DNA from: Druceiella hillmani
Taxonomy: Eukaryota; Arthropoda; Insecta; Lepidoptera; Hepialidae
Direction of reading: 5' to 3'
Length of the DNA stretch: 64,000 nt
Assembly (NCBI GenBank): GCA_039881145.1
Contig: JAYKKI010000095.1
Span: 5,446,501 to 5,510,500, forward strand
The notes below the pieces were generated by a model, which had not been told where the DNA came from, made no database searches, and saw nothing but the letters and a program-made list of their open reading frames with translations. Positions 12,985 to 24,293 of this stretch are shown piece after piece (position 1 is the stretch's first letter; every line of letters starts with the position of its first letter). A program made the position numbers and the translations under genes.

Positions 12985-13190
12985 TCACGCCAAGAGAGTG
13001 ACGAGTTTCAGATTTACTCGGCGGTAGGCCGAGTACGGCGGAATGAGAGAAACGTTGAGCGGCTGAGTTAATAGGTATATTTATATTTCGTAACTTTGTC
13101 CGGTAAGTCATTGCCGTAGCGTTAAGCACTGGATTACATATGGAACGCGATCGAAGTGAATTTCAACCCTTGATACGTGCGTTTTTTCTT
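12985..13190 (+). mobile_element. tRNA-derived SINE-like element, copy 1
   Basis: Matches 21225-21445 along its length: a CTCGGCG...GGCCGAGT head, an AATGAGAG segment, then a tRNA-like part. The A-box-like word lies at about 13109-13128 (CCGTAGCGTTAAGC) and the B-box-like word at about 13157-13170 (AATTTCAACCC, degraded). A T-rich tail follows. Confidence 0.5.
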
Positions 13191-13929
13191 CTTCGTTTTT
13201 ATTTTAGGAAGTAATATTTATTTATCAAATTCAAATCAAACACACTGTTTTATCATACATTTGTTTATTTACGTTTGTTTAGTTACATTTGTTTTATCAC
13301 AAATTTACTCAATTTTACGTCAGTGGATGTGTTGGAAGTATATATATCTAGAATATAGTCGTCTTTGTTTGAATCCCATTCCTCAAGTTTCTATTTTTAT
13401 TTTATTTTTTTATTAAAATATTATTTAATAATTAGCTGCCCGTCCCTGCTTCGCACGGGTGGACATTTATTTTTTAAACATTTTGGGATAAACGTAGAGT
13501 AAATGCAGGCCATACCTAAATAATATGTATTTAGTAATAGGGTCTCTCTGGCTCCCTTTGGGTACGGGGCTTGATGATTGAAAAAAATTATTCTAGGTCA
13601 ACGAAAAGTAAAGTCGATTACCTAGGCAGACAGAAGAACAGCAAAATGGTCCTATAATGGTTCTGTTTTTCCTTTTGAAGTACAGAAACCTAACAATAAA
13701 GTCGTAGTAAAAAATATATTATTTACGAAAAAATATTTTTTAAATAAAATTGGTAACCCGTTAATGTCTTTTAGACGAAGATTTTTGAAACAGAACAAAA
13801 GACATGAACGGGATATTTTTAAAAACATTTCACTTAAATATTTTTTGATAAAGATGTTTAGAATTATTTATATTTTTTTTTTTATGCATTTTATTTTTAT
13901 TTGTTTTTTTTTTATTTTCCATTTTTTAC

Positions 13930-14645
13930 CTAATATTTTTAATGCTTCACTATACACTATGTTAGCAGTGGTATTTGTAGATAGCAATAAAACATATCGA
14001 TATTCAGGAGATCCTACTCAAGAAAGTGCAACATATAATTGGCCATGAGAAAAAGTTTGTCCTTGGGATTTATTTATTGTAAGGGCAAACGATATCTTTA
14101 CAGAAAACTATAACCTTTTGAAAGATATAGGCAAATCCGTCGGTATAATCGGGATCCGCGGAATGTGAGCAAGCTGTCCGGTCACGGGGCCGGTGATGAT
14201 AGTAGCTACAATCACTTTGTCTCGCAATTCCTTTATCAAAAGTCTTGTCCCATTACACATATTGGGAGGGCTTAAATTTCTCAATAGCATAATGGGAGTA
14301 CTTTCTTTTAATTTCAGTTCGTGGGGTGGCAAGCCGGCTGGATTGAAAGAATTTAAAAATTCTTGTGGGTAGTGTACTATATCTTCGATGTTGCACACGG
14401 TGTCAATATATTTATAACATTTAAAATCACCGGGTACTTTTTCCATAATCATTTTGTTTATTTCATTTACTGAGTCGTTTCTCGGTGACGCTATTGCCCT
14501 CGCAGAGCCAATTGAAATTTATTTCTATAAGATTTTCGATGTCGGGATAGATTGTTTCTACCAGTATTTCTAGACTGTGAACAATTTGAGCCAATTCATT
14601 ATCCAATAATACTTGGAGGCGATTTGCGTATATACAAATTGACTT
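13930..14645 (-). pseudogene. Helitron helicase (Pif1-like), C-terminal part, broken
   Basis: Helitrons encode a Rep/helicase protein, and this stretch is the C-terminal part of the helicase. In order on the minus strand it shows VETIYPDIENL then WLCE, a frameshift at about 14499-14503, then NDSVNEINKMIMEKVPGDF. Next come FNPAGLPPHELKLKE, LRNLSPPNMCNGTRL, a GPVTGQ...IPRIP segment, INKSQGQT (helicase motif near the end), SHGQLYVALS and finally VYSEAL near 13940. An in-frame TGA at 14018-14020 replaces the arginine expected after VALS. A block normally between GQT and SHGQ is missing. An open frame from 14452 to 14108 covers the middle. The frameshift, stop and missing N-terminal two thirds show it is dead. 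Confidence 0.85.
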
Positions 14646-14768
14646 AACGCTTTATCATCGTCTAGCCACTATGGTTCAGTGTAAATCTCAAAGTATAACT
14701 ATATACTTTTTAATGTTAAAAAACATTTACAATAACAAAGATCTAAATTAAATTATGTCAGTGAAGAT

Positions 14769-15335
14769 TTACCAGGCATAGTTATAGCCCAGCGCATTGC
14801 TATACGACATGTGAGCTACGGTTGGAGCAGCAGAATATGCTACTCCCAGGAGTCCGTGAGCTGCTACTGCTGGAGCTGCGAGGCCTAAAGGCCGAGGCGC
14901 ATAGCCCAGAGCAGGCGCCAATCCTACAGTATGGGGAGCAATACCATAAGCGGGTGCTCTATAAGCAATCCTGGCTCCTGGATTACTTACCCTGACGTCG
15001 GCTTTACGGACGCTAGTGAAGGGGGTGTCAATTGTTTTGGAGAAGGTGGAGATTTGTCCCAAGTTTCCAAAGCTCCTCAGAGAGTTAGCCTGCTGGGATG
15101 TGATGGCTGGGGTGACTAAGCCATGTGCAGAGTACGGTGAAGCAGCGTTGGAAGCTGCGTAAGGGGCTGCGTAAGGGGTTGCATAAGAGGACGCATAGAA
15201 CACTGGTCCGTACCCGTAGCCAGAGTGCACCAGCGTCGCTAGCGCTAAGAGTGTACTAATCTGGAAATAATAATTAAATTCCATTTAAAGCAATAGTCGT
15301 TTACTAGTATATATTTAAAATAAAACCTTACTCAT
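14769..15335 (-). CDS. Retinin-like (CPLCA-type) cuticular protein
   Basis: A secreted structural protein of the cuticle. Exon 2 (15260 to 14769, 163 codons plus stop) is preceded by TTATTTCCAG, a good splice acceptor. Exon 1 is most likely ATG AGT AAG at 15335-15327, followed by a 66-base intron with a GT (not strong) donor. The product is then about 166 aa with signal peptide MSKISTLLALATLVHS. The alternative start within the intron (15284, MEFNYYFQ...) keeps the frame but would be unusual. The mature chain begins with YG/AAPY repeats and contains a retinin-like core (about residues 60-102 in the longer version: SLRSFGNLGQIS, TPFTSVRKADVRVSNPG). It ends in Ala/Gly/Pro/Tyr-rich sequence. A variant poly(A) signal ATTAAA on this strand lies at 14708-14713. 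A possible initiator (ACAGT) lies at about 15354-15358. The frame is intact, so the gene may be functional although it sits between Helitron pieces. Confidence 0.8.
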
Positions 15336-15436
15336 ATCAGGCGATTAAACTAGACTGTTGAGTTTCTTGTTGGAGATGGTAATATTCTGTCGCCAAATTT
15401 AAGTATTTTTTGTGAAAAATTGCCATCGTGGTTATT

Positions 15437-15602
15437 ACTTAAATGTGCTCTCATATTCGTGCGCAAATTGAGTGTTTCAATAGATAGCCCTATTAATACG
15501 GCTACCTATTTTATAGATGTGCACGCCCCTCTCCCGCACTTCGGTGCAGACCCCTCCGTGCTATACCGGGGGCGCTGATATTTTAAATTCGTAATATATT
15601 TT
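15437..15602. repeat. 165-bp structured dispersed repeat, copy 1
   Basis: Nearly identical to 17509-17674, with only about two differences noticed along the core. It is far more GC-rich than its surroundings. It contains hairpins TAGCC...GGCTA and GCAC-TTCG-GTGC, the latter with a UUCG-type tetraloop, and a GCGCC word near the end. It lies about 80-100 bases upstream of the presumed start of the cuticular gene. The family is unknown to me; it could be SINE-like or an RNA-derived element. Confidence 0.7.
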
Positions 15603-16149
15603 GAATGGAATGTCCAATGTGAATAAACTAAAAGGTAGTTTACAGGTATTGAAACAGTCTTGCTTAGGAAATGATTTACCTGCATAAGGATCAATGCAAA
15701 GGTATGGATAACTTGGTCTGATTTTGGTTGGAATTTCTATTAATTTTTAAAATGTTAAAAAGTAGTTATAGTGACATAAAAACAATAGTGAGACAGACAT
15801 ATGCTATTTCAACATTTTTTATAGATATTGATATGTTCTTTAATATTGTAGAACACTTTTTTGTTCTATCATCGATAGTTTTCGCAGCGCATGCGATGAA
15901 AGACATTTTATTGCAATATTTTTTAAACCTTGGGTTACATTATTGTAGTTTTGGTAAGGATCCTTACTTTTTCCTGTAGATAATATATCCTATATTGATC
16001 AGTGATAATGTAGCATTCACAAATTGTGAAAGTATTTTTTAAATTGGTTCAGTAGTTTTTCAGCCAATTCATTACATACATCCATAAACACATACAAAAA
16101 TACAAATCTTTCCTCATTATAATATTATTAGTATTAGTATAGATAAACT

Positions 16150-17170
16150 TTCAAATAGGACTCTTTCTATCCCGTGCTCGGAATATGTAAAGTTTACGTT
16201 TAAAATGAAGACGTATATTTTCTATTTAGAAAAAGTATTTATTTATTATTTTTTCTACTTTGAAAACATTAAAGACATACAAAAAAATTAATGATTAATT
16301 AAGCGTATTTATATGCATTTATATATAATATTCATTACGATATTATTTGGTGTCAAAATGGATAAAATATGATGAGCTGAATATGCACTGCATTGTTTCG
16401 GTTTCTACACGTATCACCGTGAATTTGTAGGTAGTATACGACTAATATTAATTTTTGATTTTTAATTATCGCATTTGAAATTTTCCCTATACACAGTACG
16501 ATTATACTAGTGGCCAAAGTTTTCATTTCTACTGTGTGGTATTAAGTATACCCAATTTTTATTTAATCTGCTGAAATGTTTGTGAAGTGACATTTCATTG
16601 CCACGGTGTTATAAGGTATACTCAATATACGTATCATTGAGAAATGTGATTGCCACGAAAAGTGAAACAAAAGTAGCGTAGAAAGCGAACTACATTTTAA
16701 TATCTGTTCTATGCTTAGTGACTTGGGACAATGGACTTAAAAGTGATTAAACAACAATTCTCGTTCAATTGAAAACTTCTTTAGGCGCACCTGCGCACTT
16801 TTTATGAGAAGTGAATGAAACTGAGCCGTAGGTTCGGATCGGTGACGCTGAATCAGGTAAACTCGGCACCCTTCGGCATCGAGCAAGCTAGTTCCAAATT
16901 AAAAATTATGAAAGTGAAGTATAATTTAATATAATACGCGTTTATTAACCTTGTTTTTTATTTTGTAATGAAAATTTCCAACATACACAGTATGGTTATA
17001 TTGGTTGTTAAAGTTTTCACTTCTACATTGTGGTCTTAAGCACACCAAATTGTTTTTTCATATTAAACTTAATATTTTACTTTTTCTTGTCGAAATATGA
17101 AGTTAGTTATGGAACATGTCAAAATTCGGAAATTCTGTGCTGTATTTTTCTGTTGTGCTGTTCTGCCATA
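16150..17170. repeat. Dispersed repeat fragments shared with 21500-21790
   Basis: ATTATTTGGTGT, AAAATATGATGAGCTGA and AAGTTTTCATTTCTAC with a following TGTGG occur here (about 16340-16550). The last motif recurs at about 16970-17060 and all have counterparts at 21550-21770. They look like fragments of one longer element associated with the SINE-like heads. Confidence 0.45.
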
Positions 17171-17289
17171 GTCGGGGTGGGTATACTCGGGATAATCAAT
17201 TAATAAATAAGCTGATCTCTCTCTAACTTGCACTATTTAAGCATTGTTCCCTGACTTCTGTTACGTTTGTTATTACTGCTCTGCCCTTA

Positions 17290-17475
17290 TTAATTGTAGT
17301 GTGGTAATGTAAGATCTATAACATTTCTTAAGCGACGGGATTTTAAAAACAAAAAGAATTTCTGAAAATTTTTCTTACTTATCTGAAAAGTATGAGTTTT
17401 TAGCATAAAAATGATTTTTGAATTCGAATGCGTGACTCCAGAGATTAGGTTCGTCCTAAACAAATAAACAAGCAA
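17290..17475. other. Spacer with degenerate repeat
   Basis: Part of this stretch (about 17390-17475) resembles 17700-17800 at low identity, flanking both sides of the structured repeat. The 61-codon minus-strand ORF here is not supported. Confidence 0.3.
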
Positions 17476-17508
17476 ACTTTTCCGCTTTATTACTGCTCTC
17501 TATCTATG

Positions 17509-17674
17509 ACTTAAATGTGCTCTCATATTCGTGCGCAAATTGAGTGTTTCGATAGATAGCCCTATTAATACGGCTACCTATTTTATAGATGTGCACGCCC
17601 CTCTCCCGCACTTCGGTGCCGACCCCTCCGTGCTATACCGGGGGCGCTGATATTTTAAATTCGTAATATCTTTT
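17509..17674. repeat. 165-bp structured dispersed repeat, copy 2
   Basis: Second near-identical copy of the element at 15437-15602, in the same orientation, about 2.07 kb away. Confidence 0.7.
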
Positions 17675-18593
17675 AACGTGATAATAATATAAGCTACAAA
17701 AATCTCAAATTATGGATTTTTTTTAAGATAACGATATTTTTGAATTCATATGCATGTTTCTAGATATTAGCGTGAATAAACAAATAAGCAAAAAAACCTT
17801 TTCTGCTTTGTATTTTACTTTAGATTAATAATAATTGAAGAAGGGGCGGAATATTGTAATAAACGAAACAAACTCGAAAAAAAACATATTTCTCTTTAAT
17901 TAATTTTAAATAAATAAATTTATGTCTCAAAAAGTTGTTTTTGTTATTAAAGTTTCTCATATCTCTTATTTTGGATATTTTCTAATTTCGGCTCAATTCA
18001 AATCTTGAGTCGTTGTTCCCATTTATCTCAAGTTATAGTTTTGTTATTTTTACCTGATTTTTTTCTGATTAATTTTTTCCGAATGAAAATGCTGACAATG
18101 GGCCCACCATGGGAAAAAATACTGTATAATTAAAAAAATTATTATTTGATAATTCTATTTCTTTAGTCTACTTTTCGCTATTCAAGGGAGGTATGAAGGA
18201 AGAAAGACTTAAATTCTTCATTTAATTAAAAATGTTATGATCAAAGTAAAAAAATACGTTTTAGATCCCGTTGTACATTGAAAAAAGCTGATCGCTCGCG
18301 CTGCTGTGACCATTCCACTCCGGTCGTCACTTTACTTCCGTTCATACCATTTTGCTACCGTCACAATCGCCGCGCACGCACTACTAGAGATACACTAATT
18401 TAATTGCATTCTGTGTTACGCTTCTGATTTGTATTTCATTATAATTAAACGAAATCGGTTGTTTATATAATGACCCTCATTGTATTTGGTCTCACGGATG
18501 AGCACGGCATTAATCTAGTCTGGTAACATTTTGGGCGTAATTTTTATGGCATTGTGGAGAAAATTAAAAAATATTTATTAACACAAGTATTGT
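17675..18593. other. Spacer with a GC-richer patch
   Basis: Mostly AT-rich. About 18280-18390 is GC-richer (words such as GCTCGCGCTGCTG and CCGCGCACGCAC) and may be a transposon end. No ORF. Confidence 0.35.
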
Positions 18594-18700
18594 AATGTTA
18601 AAATTTCATTAATAATGTTAAAATTTCATTAATAATGTTAAAATTTCATTAATAATGTTAAAATTTCATTAATAATGTTAAAATTTCATTAATAATGTTA
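18594..18700. repeat. 20-bp tandem repeat, about 5.3 copies
   Basis: Perfect repeats of AATGTTAAAATTTCATTAAT. Confidence 0.95.
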
Positions 18701-19309
18701 TAACTACCAGAAATGAGTATTTTTATAATGTTCTCACTTGATAAGCGTCATTTATGTTTTACGACGTAGGAAGAATGATTATGACTGGTACAATAATTGT
18801 GAATGAGGTGAACGACGAAAAAAAATATGGTAATGAATAATTTGAACATTATATTAAAGAATATTTTTTTGCAAATATTTAAAAATACTATAAGTTAGCA
18901 AATAAATGTTTATTGTAACTAATTACAATATTTTTTTATCTTTCTAACGATATACGCTTAACAATGGAGTAGAGCACTCGAAAGCTGAAACGTTGTGCTA
19001 GGTGGAGCAAGATCCGTGTATCCATCATGTATTTTTGTAAATATTTAATATATTCCACTAATTAGAAATGAAATGTTTATTATATATCATTGGAATAATT
19101 TTGAACTGTGAAGTAACATATGTTTGTATAATTAATTTTGTTTTTGGTTCCTAAGAGATCACCTTATAAGTTGTACATTCTTATTTGTATTTTCTATAAC
19201 ATTTCAGTGCTAAATTTCTGACAATATTTTACGATTATGTCCATCTCTGTAGCTATACAGCACGTAAAATCAATACAAAAAAACATAACCATGTTGTTCA
19301 TATTTTCCT
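18701..19309. other. AT-rich spacer
   Basis: Nothing recognised. Confidence 0.4.
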
Positions 19310-19506
19310 GGTTTTTCCAGAGATATGAGGTAATATATACAGTTGGTTGAGGTAATATATATGGGTTTTCCAGAGATATGAGGTAATATATACTTTTTTT
19401 TGTATATATTACCTCATATCTCTGGAATTTATTATCCGATTTGCATGATTATTTTAATGATTTTTATAATTCAACTGTATATATTACCTCATATCTCTAG
19501 AAAAAC
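19310..19506. repeat. Nested inverted repeats, perfect 26-bp hairpin
   Basis: Arms 19368-19393 and 19402-19427 are perfect inverted copies separated by eight T. The same word (CCAGAGATATGAGGTAATAT) also starts near 19316 and, inverted, near 19470-19506, giving a larger fold-back. Related words occur at 23519-23645. Confidence 0.85.
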
Positions 19507-21224
19507 CAGGAAAGTTTGTTTGTTTATTTGTTTATAAAGGATTAATTGAATAATAGGTTATATTCGAGCACGCTTTAGAAAATTTCGAAGTTCTGTACAT
19601 CAAAAGGAAAAAAAACAAAACTTTTATAAGATTATTCACGTTTTCATCTATTTGTTCATCATATTCGTTTTTGTCAAAAATCGTTCGAAGTAGAAACATT
19701 GTTCAATAGTTTCATAAAAATGTTAATGGAGACCAATGAAATGATTCGATTTTCTTTATTTAATATATCGAGCTAGGTATCAATTTTAAAAACAAGTTAT
19801 AATAATTCCTCAACTATTTAAGAATTTTATATAAGATATATCCAGAGGTATTGCTGAAAATTTGCACTAATCCCTTCCTTCCCTAAACTGCTGAAGTCAA
19901 AATTACGAAAAAACAATGTTACTGGGAAATTATTTAAAGTTTGCTGAAAAACTATAGCGACAACTTTGAACCTCGTAGTATTTGGAAAAATTACGATATT
20001 TTTACGTTTTGTAATTTATATCTGTTCGTATTTCTTTAACATCCTTTCTTCAATATTATCAGTAGATTATTGTGTCTATAAACGATGTTATGAAATTTAT
20101 TATCATCAGTCAGAAAGTGTATATTTTGTGCACTGGACACAGAGGAGTTAACCCGTGGAAAAGTCTGGAGTACCTATATTTAACCCTGTCACTTTCAGTG
20201 TTTGACCCTGTGACCTATGACTTAGGTCATCAGTATTTGATGGTACTAAATACTATAATACTGATAATTAGTAGATTCTCTTATTACTATCAAATGAAAA
20301 GCAAACCATTAAATGCCAAAGTAGATCTTGTAAATATGAGAGATACAACGAAAATATTATAATATACAAAACGACGTATGTTATCATAAAGTCATAGCTG
20401 ACTTTACTACAGTTACTGCAAAACTCATTATAGTTTTAACACCAGGACAGTTTGGTTTAGTAGTAGTAAGATGAAATAATATCCTAAAAAATTTTTTAGT
20501 AGTTTTTAGCAATTAAATTAAGAAATGTATGATGCGATGAAAATGAAGTTGTCACATAATAACTTGAACAAAGACAATAAAAATAAAGAAATTGATGGGA
20601 CAATTTGTGGCTATTCTTCGGGAATCATGCCATTCGGGACGAAATGTGGTTTTATACGATATTTAATAGATATATCGGTACTTATTTTGTTAATTTTTTT
20701 CAATAAAAACATCATAATTGAAAAGAGAAACACGTAACATTTTGGAAATTCGGGATACACGGTTAATTAAAATCAATCACATAAAATTTTCGTTATATAC
20801 AAAACCGCGTGATCAAGTATGAACCTATAATAAATACTTACGATTTCAGAATAAAAAAATATAGTATTTATAAGTTAATGCAATCTGTTCGTACGCTACA
20901 GTGGGTAGATCTTTTTCGAAATTATTTAGTTTTAGAATAATAAAACATCAATCCATTCAAACTTTCACATTTATAATTATATTAGTTAGAATTCCAGACG
21001 ATGATAACAAAACAAAAACATGCCACGTGATACAAGATTAGCTGTTACAATAAAACCCTATAACACGATACAATACCGCGATAATAATTCCTGTAATAGC
21101 TTTCTCACTATATTTTCATATCCTCCCGCATGTTTTTGAAGAAATCGTAAATTTTGAAGTGAATTCACTTTGTAAAAATTATTTGAAGGAAAAATATTTC
21201 CGACTTTGGAAAATATTTCCGGTT
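19507..21224. other. AT-rich spacer, no supported gene
   Basis: ORFs at 19966-20151, 20072-20362 and 20525-20737 overlap or lie close together in different frames and show no motif, so they are left unannotated. Confidence 0.4.
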
Positions 21225-21790
21225 CGGGTATACTAGGTGGTGGACCGAGTATGACCGAACGGATCGAGTTTGGATATACTCGGCGCTAGGCCGAGTGCGG
21301 CAGAATGAGAGGAGCCGAGTTAATAAGTATATTTATATTTCGCCACTTTGCCCAACGAGTCATTGGTGTAGCGGTAAAGCACTGAATTTTATACGGAACG
21401 CGATGAAAGTAGGAGTTTGAACCTCGAGGCTTGTGTTTCTTCTTTGATTTTTTTGTTAGTTTTATAAAAATATAAAACGAAATGTAAAAGTCCATTTTAT
21501 AATGAATATGTAGATTTTCCCTGTAGACAAATGTATGTGGTGCATTTTGTACTATATTATTTGGTGTTCAATTTAATAAAATATGATCGGTTGATGTTGT
21601 TCAATGAATTGTTTTGGTTTTGTTCACTTGTCTCCGTGATTTCCGTGTGTCGCGAGCGCTATTAATTTTAAATATTTTGGTTTATAATTTTCGTTTTTAA
21701 TTTTAATTAGTACGCTTTTATTGGATCCCAAAGTATTCATTTCTATAGTGTGGTTTTATGGATACCATTTTTTTTTATTTGATTCATATA
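21225..21790 (+). mobile_element. tRNA-derived SINE-like element, copy 2, with downstream body
   Basis: The head matches 12985-13190. The tRNA-like part is clearer here: A box at about 21364-21380 (TTGGTGTAGCGGTAAAGC) and B box at about 21411-21425 (GAGTTTGAACCTC). The part after about 21500 matches fragments at 16340-16550. Confidence 0.55.
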
Positions 21791-22030
21791 GTAATCAACA
21801 AGAGATCCGAGATTAAATATCGAATTTGTGCATCAATTTTAATGGCTAAAATCTACTAAAGACTGCGGTACTCGATTTTCTTTTTGGAACATTTTATCAA
21901 ATATCGTATTTTAAAAAATATACACATTTTTATTTTATTCGCATTGTATTCCTCCGCGATTCGGGCAAAATACAACTGTCATAACATTTCCTGAAATGTA
22001 TTTCCTAAATTAATGGGAGGTGAATTTTAG

Positions 22031-22870
<840 letters not shown>

Positions 22871-23518
22871 TTATAATACTTACCAACCTATTTAATTTTT
22901 TTGAAATTTACTCCTTAAGAATCGATTTTCATATATAGCATCCGGTATGAAGTTTCATGAGGAGTAATTCAGAAGTCAAGAGCGTTAAAAAAAGTGTAAC
23001 AGTTTGTAAGTTTGGATGTGGGTGGTAATCTACGAAACTACTCATCCGATTCCTAAAATTTTTTCATCAATATTTTGAAAGGACCTTCAGGGTGAACATG
23101 TGTTGTATATTATAAGTTGTCCAGGAAGGACAACTTATTATAATCCCGTTAAAAAAATTTCATGGAGACTAGTTTTACAACGTAAGTCAATGGAAAAACA
23201 GTCGATCGAATGCGTTTGTTTTGAACGCTGCCTTAACGATAAGTCATATACTGATCGATAATATTGATATTTATATTTATATACAGTGTTACCCATTTTA
23301 TACATTCCAAGACAATCGTAATTAAGGAGCAAACTCCAGTGGCGCGTCGGAGCTGACACGCACAATATTCTTTTTCTTCGTAACTCACAATCACGAAGTC
23401 ACAATTTTGGTACATCACTTCAATTTCTATAGTCAGACTAACCATATTTGAATAATAGGACTGTACTGGAAGCACACGTATTTAAATAAAAAAGAATCAT
23501 GCAAATCGGATAATTAAT
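22871..23518. other. Spacer with short hairpin
   Basis: An 11-bp perfect hairpin (ATAAGTTGTCC and its inverse around AGGAA) lies at about 23112-23138. The overlapping minus-strand ORFs at 23138-23475 are not supported by any motif. Confidence 0.4.
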
Positions 23519-23645
23519 TCCAGAGATATGAGACAATATATACCAAAAAATGTAATCGAATTGAGATTTTGTCTTTTCTTTCCAGAGATATGAGACAATA
23601 TATACCAAAAAATATAATCAAATAGAGATCTTTGTCTTTTCTTGT
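23519..23645. repeat. Two direct repeats related to the 19.3-kb hairpin
   Basis: The unit starts TTCCAGAGATATGAGACAAT and recurs about 61 bases later with TTTTGTCTTTTCT ends. Confidence 0.7.
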
Positions 23646-24293
23646 CTATTAAAAGTTCGATGATCATTTTTTTATTTGATTATATTCATTTTTTAAAAGA
23701 ATAAAAACGGATTCATATTCTACTCACCGATATTTCGTTGGAAATTTGTACAATTCTGTTCCTCCTAATCGATTTATGTGTTCCATCGCAGTAAAAGCTT
23801 TATCCTGTCTGCCTATCGTCTATTGTAGGACACCACAACCATTTGATAAAGTTCAAACTTTCTAGTCATTTAATTTAACCTAATAAATTTCCACTGATCG
23901 CCACCTTTATTCGTCAAACACTATTATCCATTTTTTATTGCTTACCTTATCACTTTTCAAAAGGTTACAGTTAATAGTGATGTTTAAAGTATTTATTATT
24001 TCGAAAAACTTTTAAGGGAGTTTATTTAAGATTTGGAAACTTTTTGATAGATTAAAGATACAACGAATAGTTTTACTATTACTTAATAAACATTTTTAGT
24101 TTTGCAAATATTTAAAAAAAATGTCATTCATATAACTGAACTATGTAATTAGTTATCTGGAACAAATTATTAATATATATTTTAATAAAATAATGTAGAC
24201 CTAATTTTTTTTCTTATAATGATATCGTAGATAAACAAGCGAGGAAATACTTCAAAACTATTTAATTGTTTATTTTCTAATCACTAGTTTATT
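23646..24293. other. AT-rich 3-prime flank of fucosyltransferase gene 2
   Basis: No gene recognised. Confidence 0.4.

Larger units (their letters stand above)
13432..16143 (-). mobile_element. Helitron-like element (composite or with captured gene)
   Basis: Read on the minus strand, the 5-prime end is at 16143, beginning TCTATACTAATA, followed by the conserved ACTACTGAACC and GGATCCTTAC segments I know from lepidopteran Helitrons (to about 15775). The 3-prime end at 13432 reads ACCCGTGCGAAGC...GGGCAGCTAA, with a short stem just before the terminal CTAA. The flanking bases are A at the 5-prime side and T at the 3-prime side, as expected for insertion between A and T. Inside are a broken Helitron helicase (13930-14645), a cuticular protein gene (14769-15335) and a copy of the 165-bp structured repeat (15437-15602). 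Either one element carries the gene, or two partial elements of one family flank it. Confidence 0.6.

Noticed and set aside
13764..14048. 94-codon plus-strand ORF
   Set aside because: Phe/Ile-rich chance frame that runs antisense into the helicase remnant.
14931..15119. 62-codon plus-strand ORF
   Set aside because: Antisense shadow of the cuticular protein exon.
15728..15979. 83-codon plus-strand ORF
   Set aside because: Lies antisense to the Helitron 5-prime region and shows no motif.
20072..20362. 96-codon plus-strand ORF
   Set aside because: No motif, overlaps another chance frame, and has no sign of splicing or homology that I can see.
21355..21430. Possible functional tRNA gene
   Set aside because: A and B boxes are present, but no acceptor stem or anticodon arm could be folded, and a second copy with the same non-tRNA head exists; this is a SINE.
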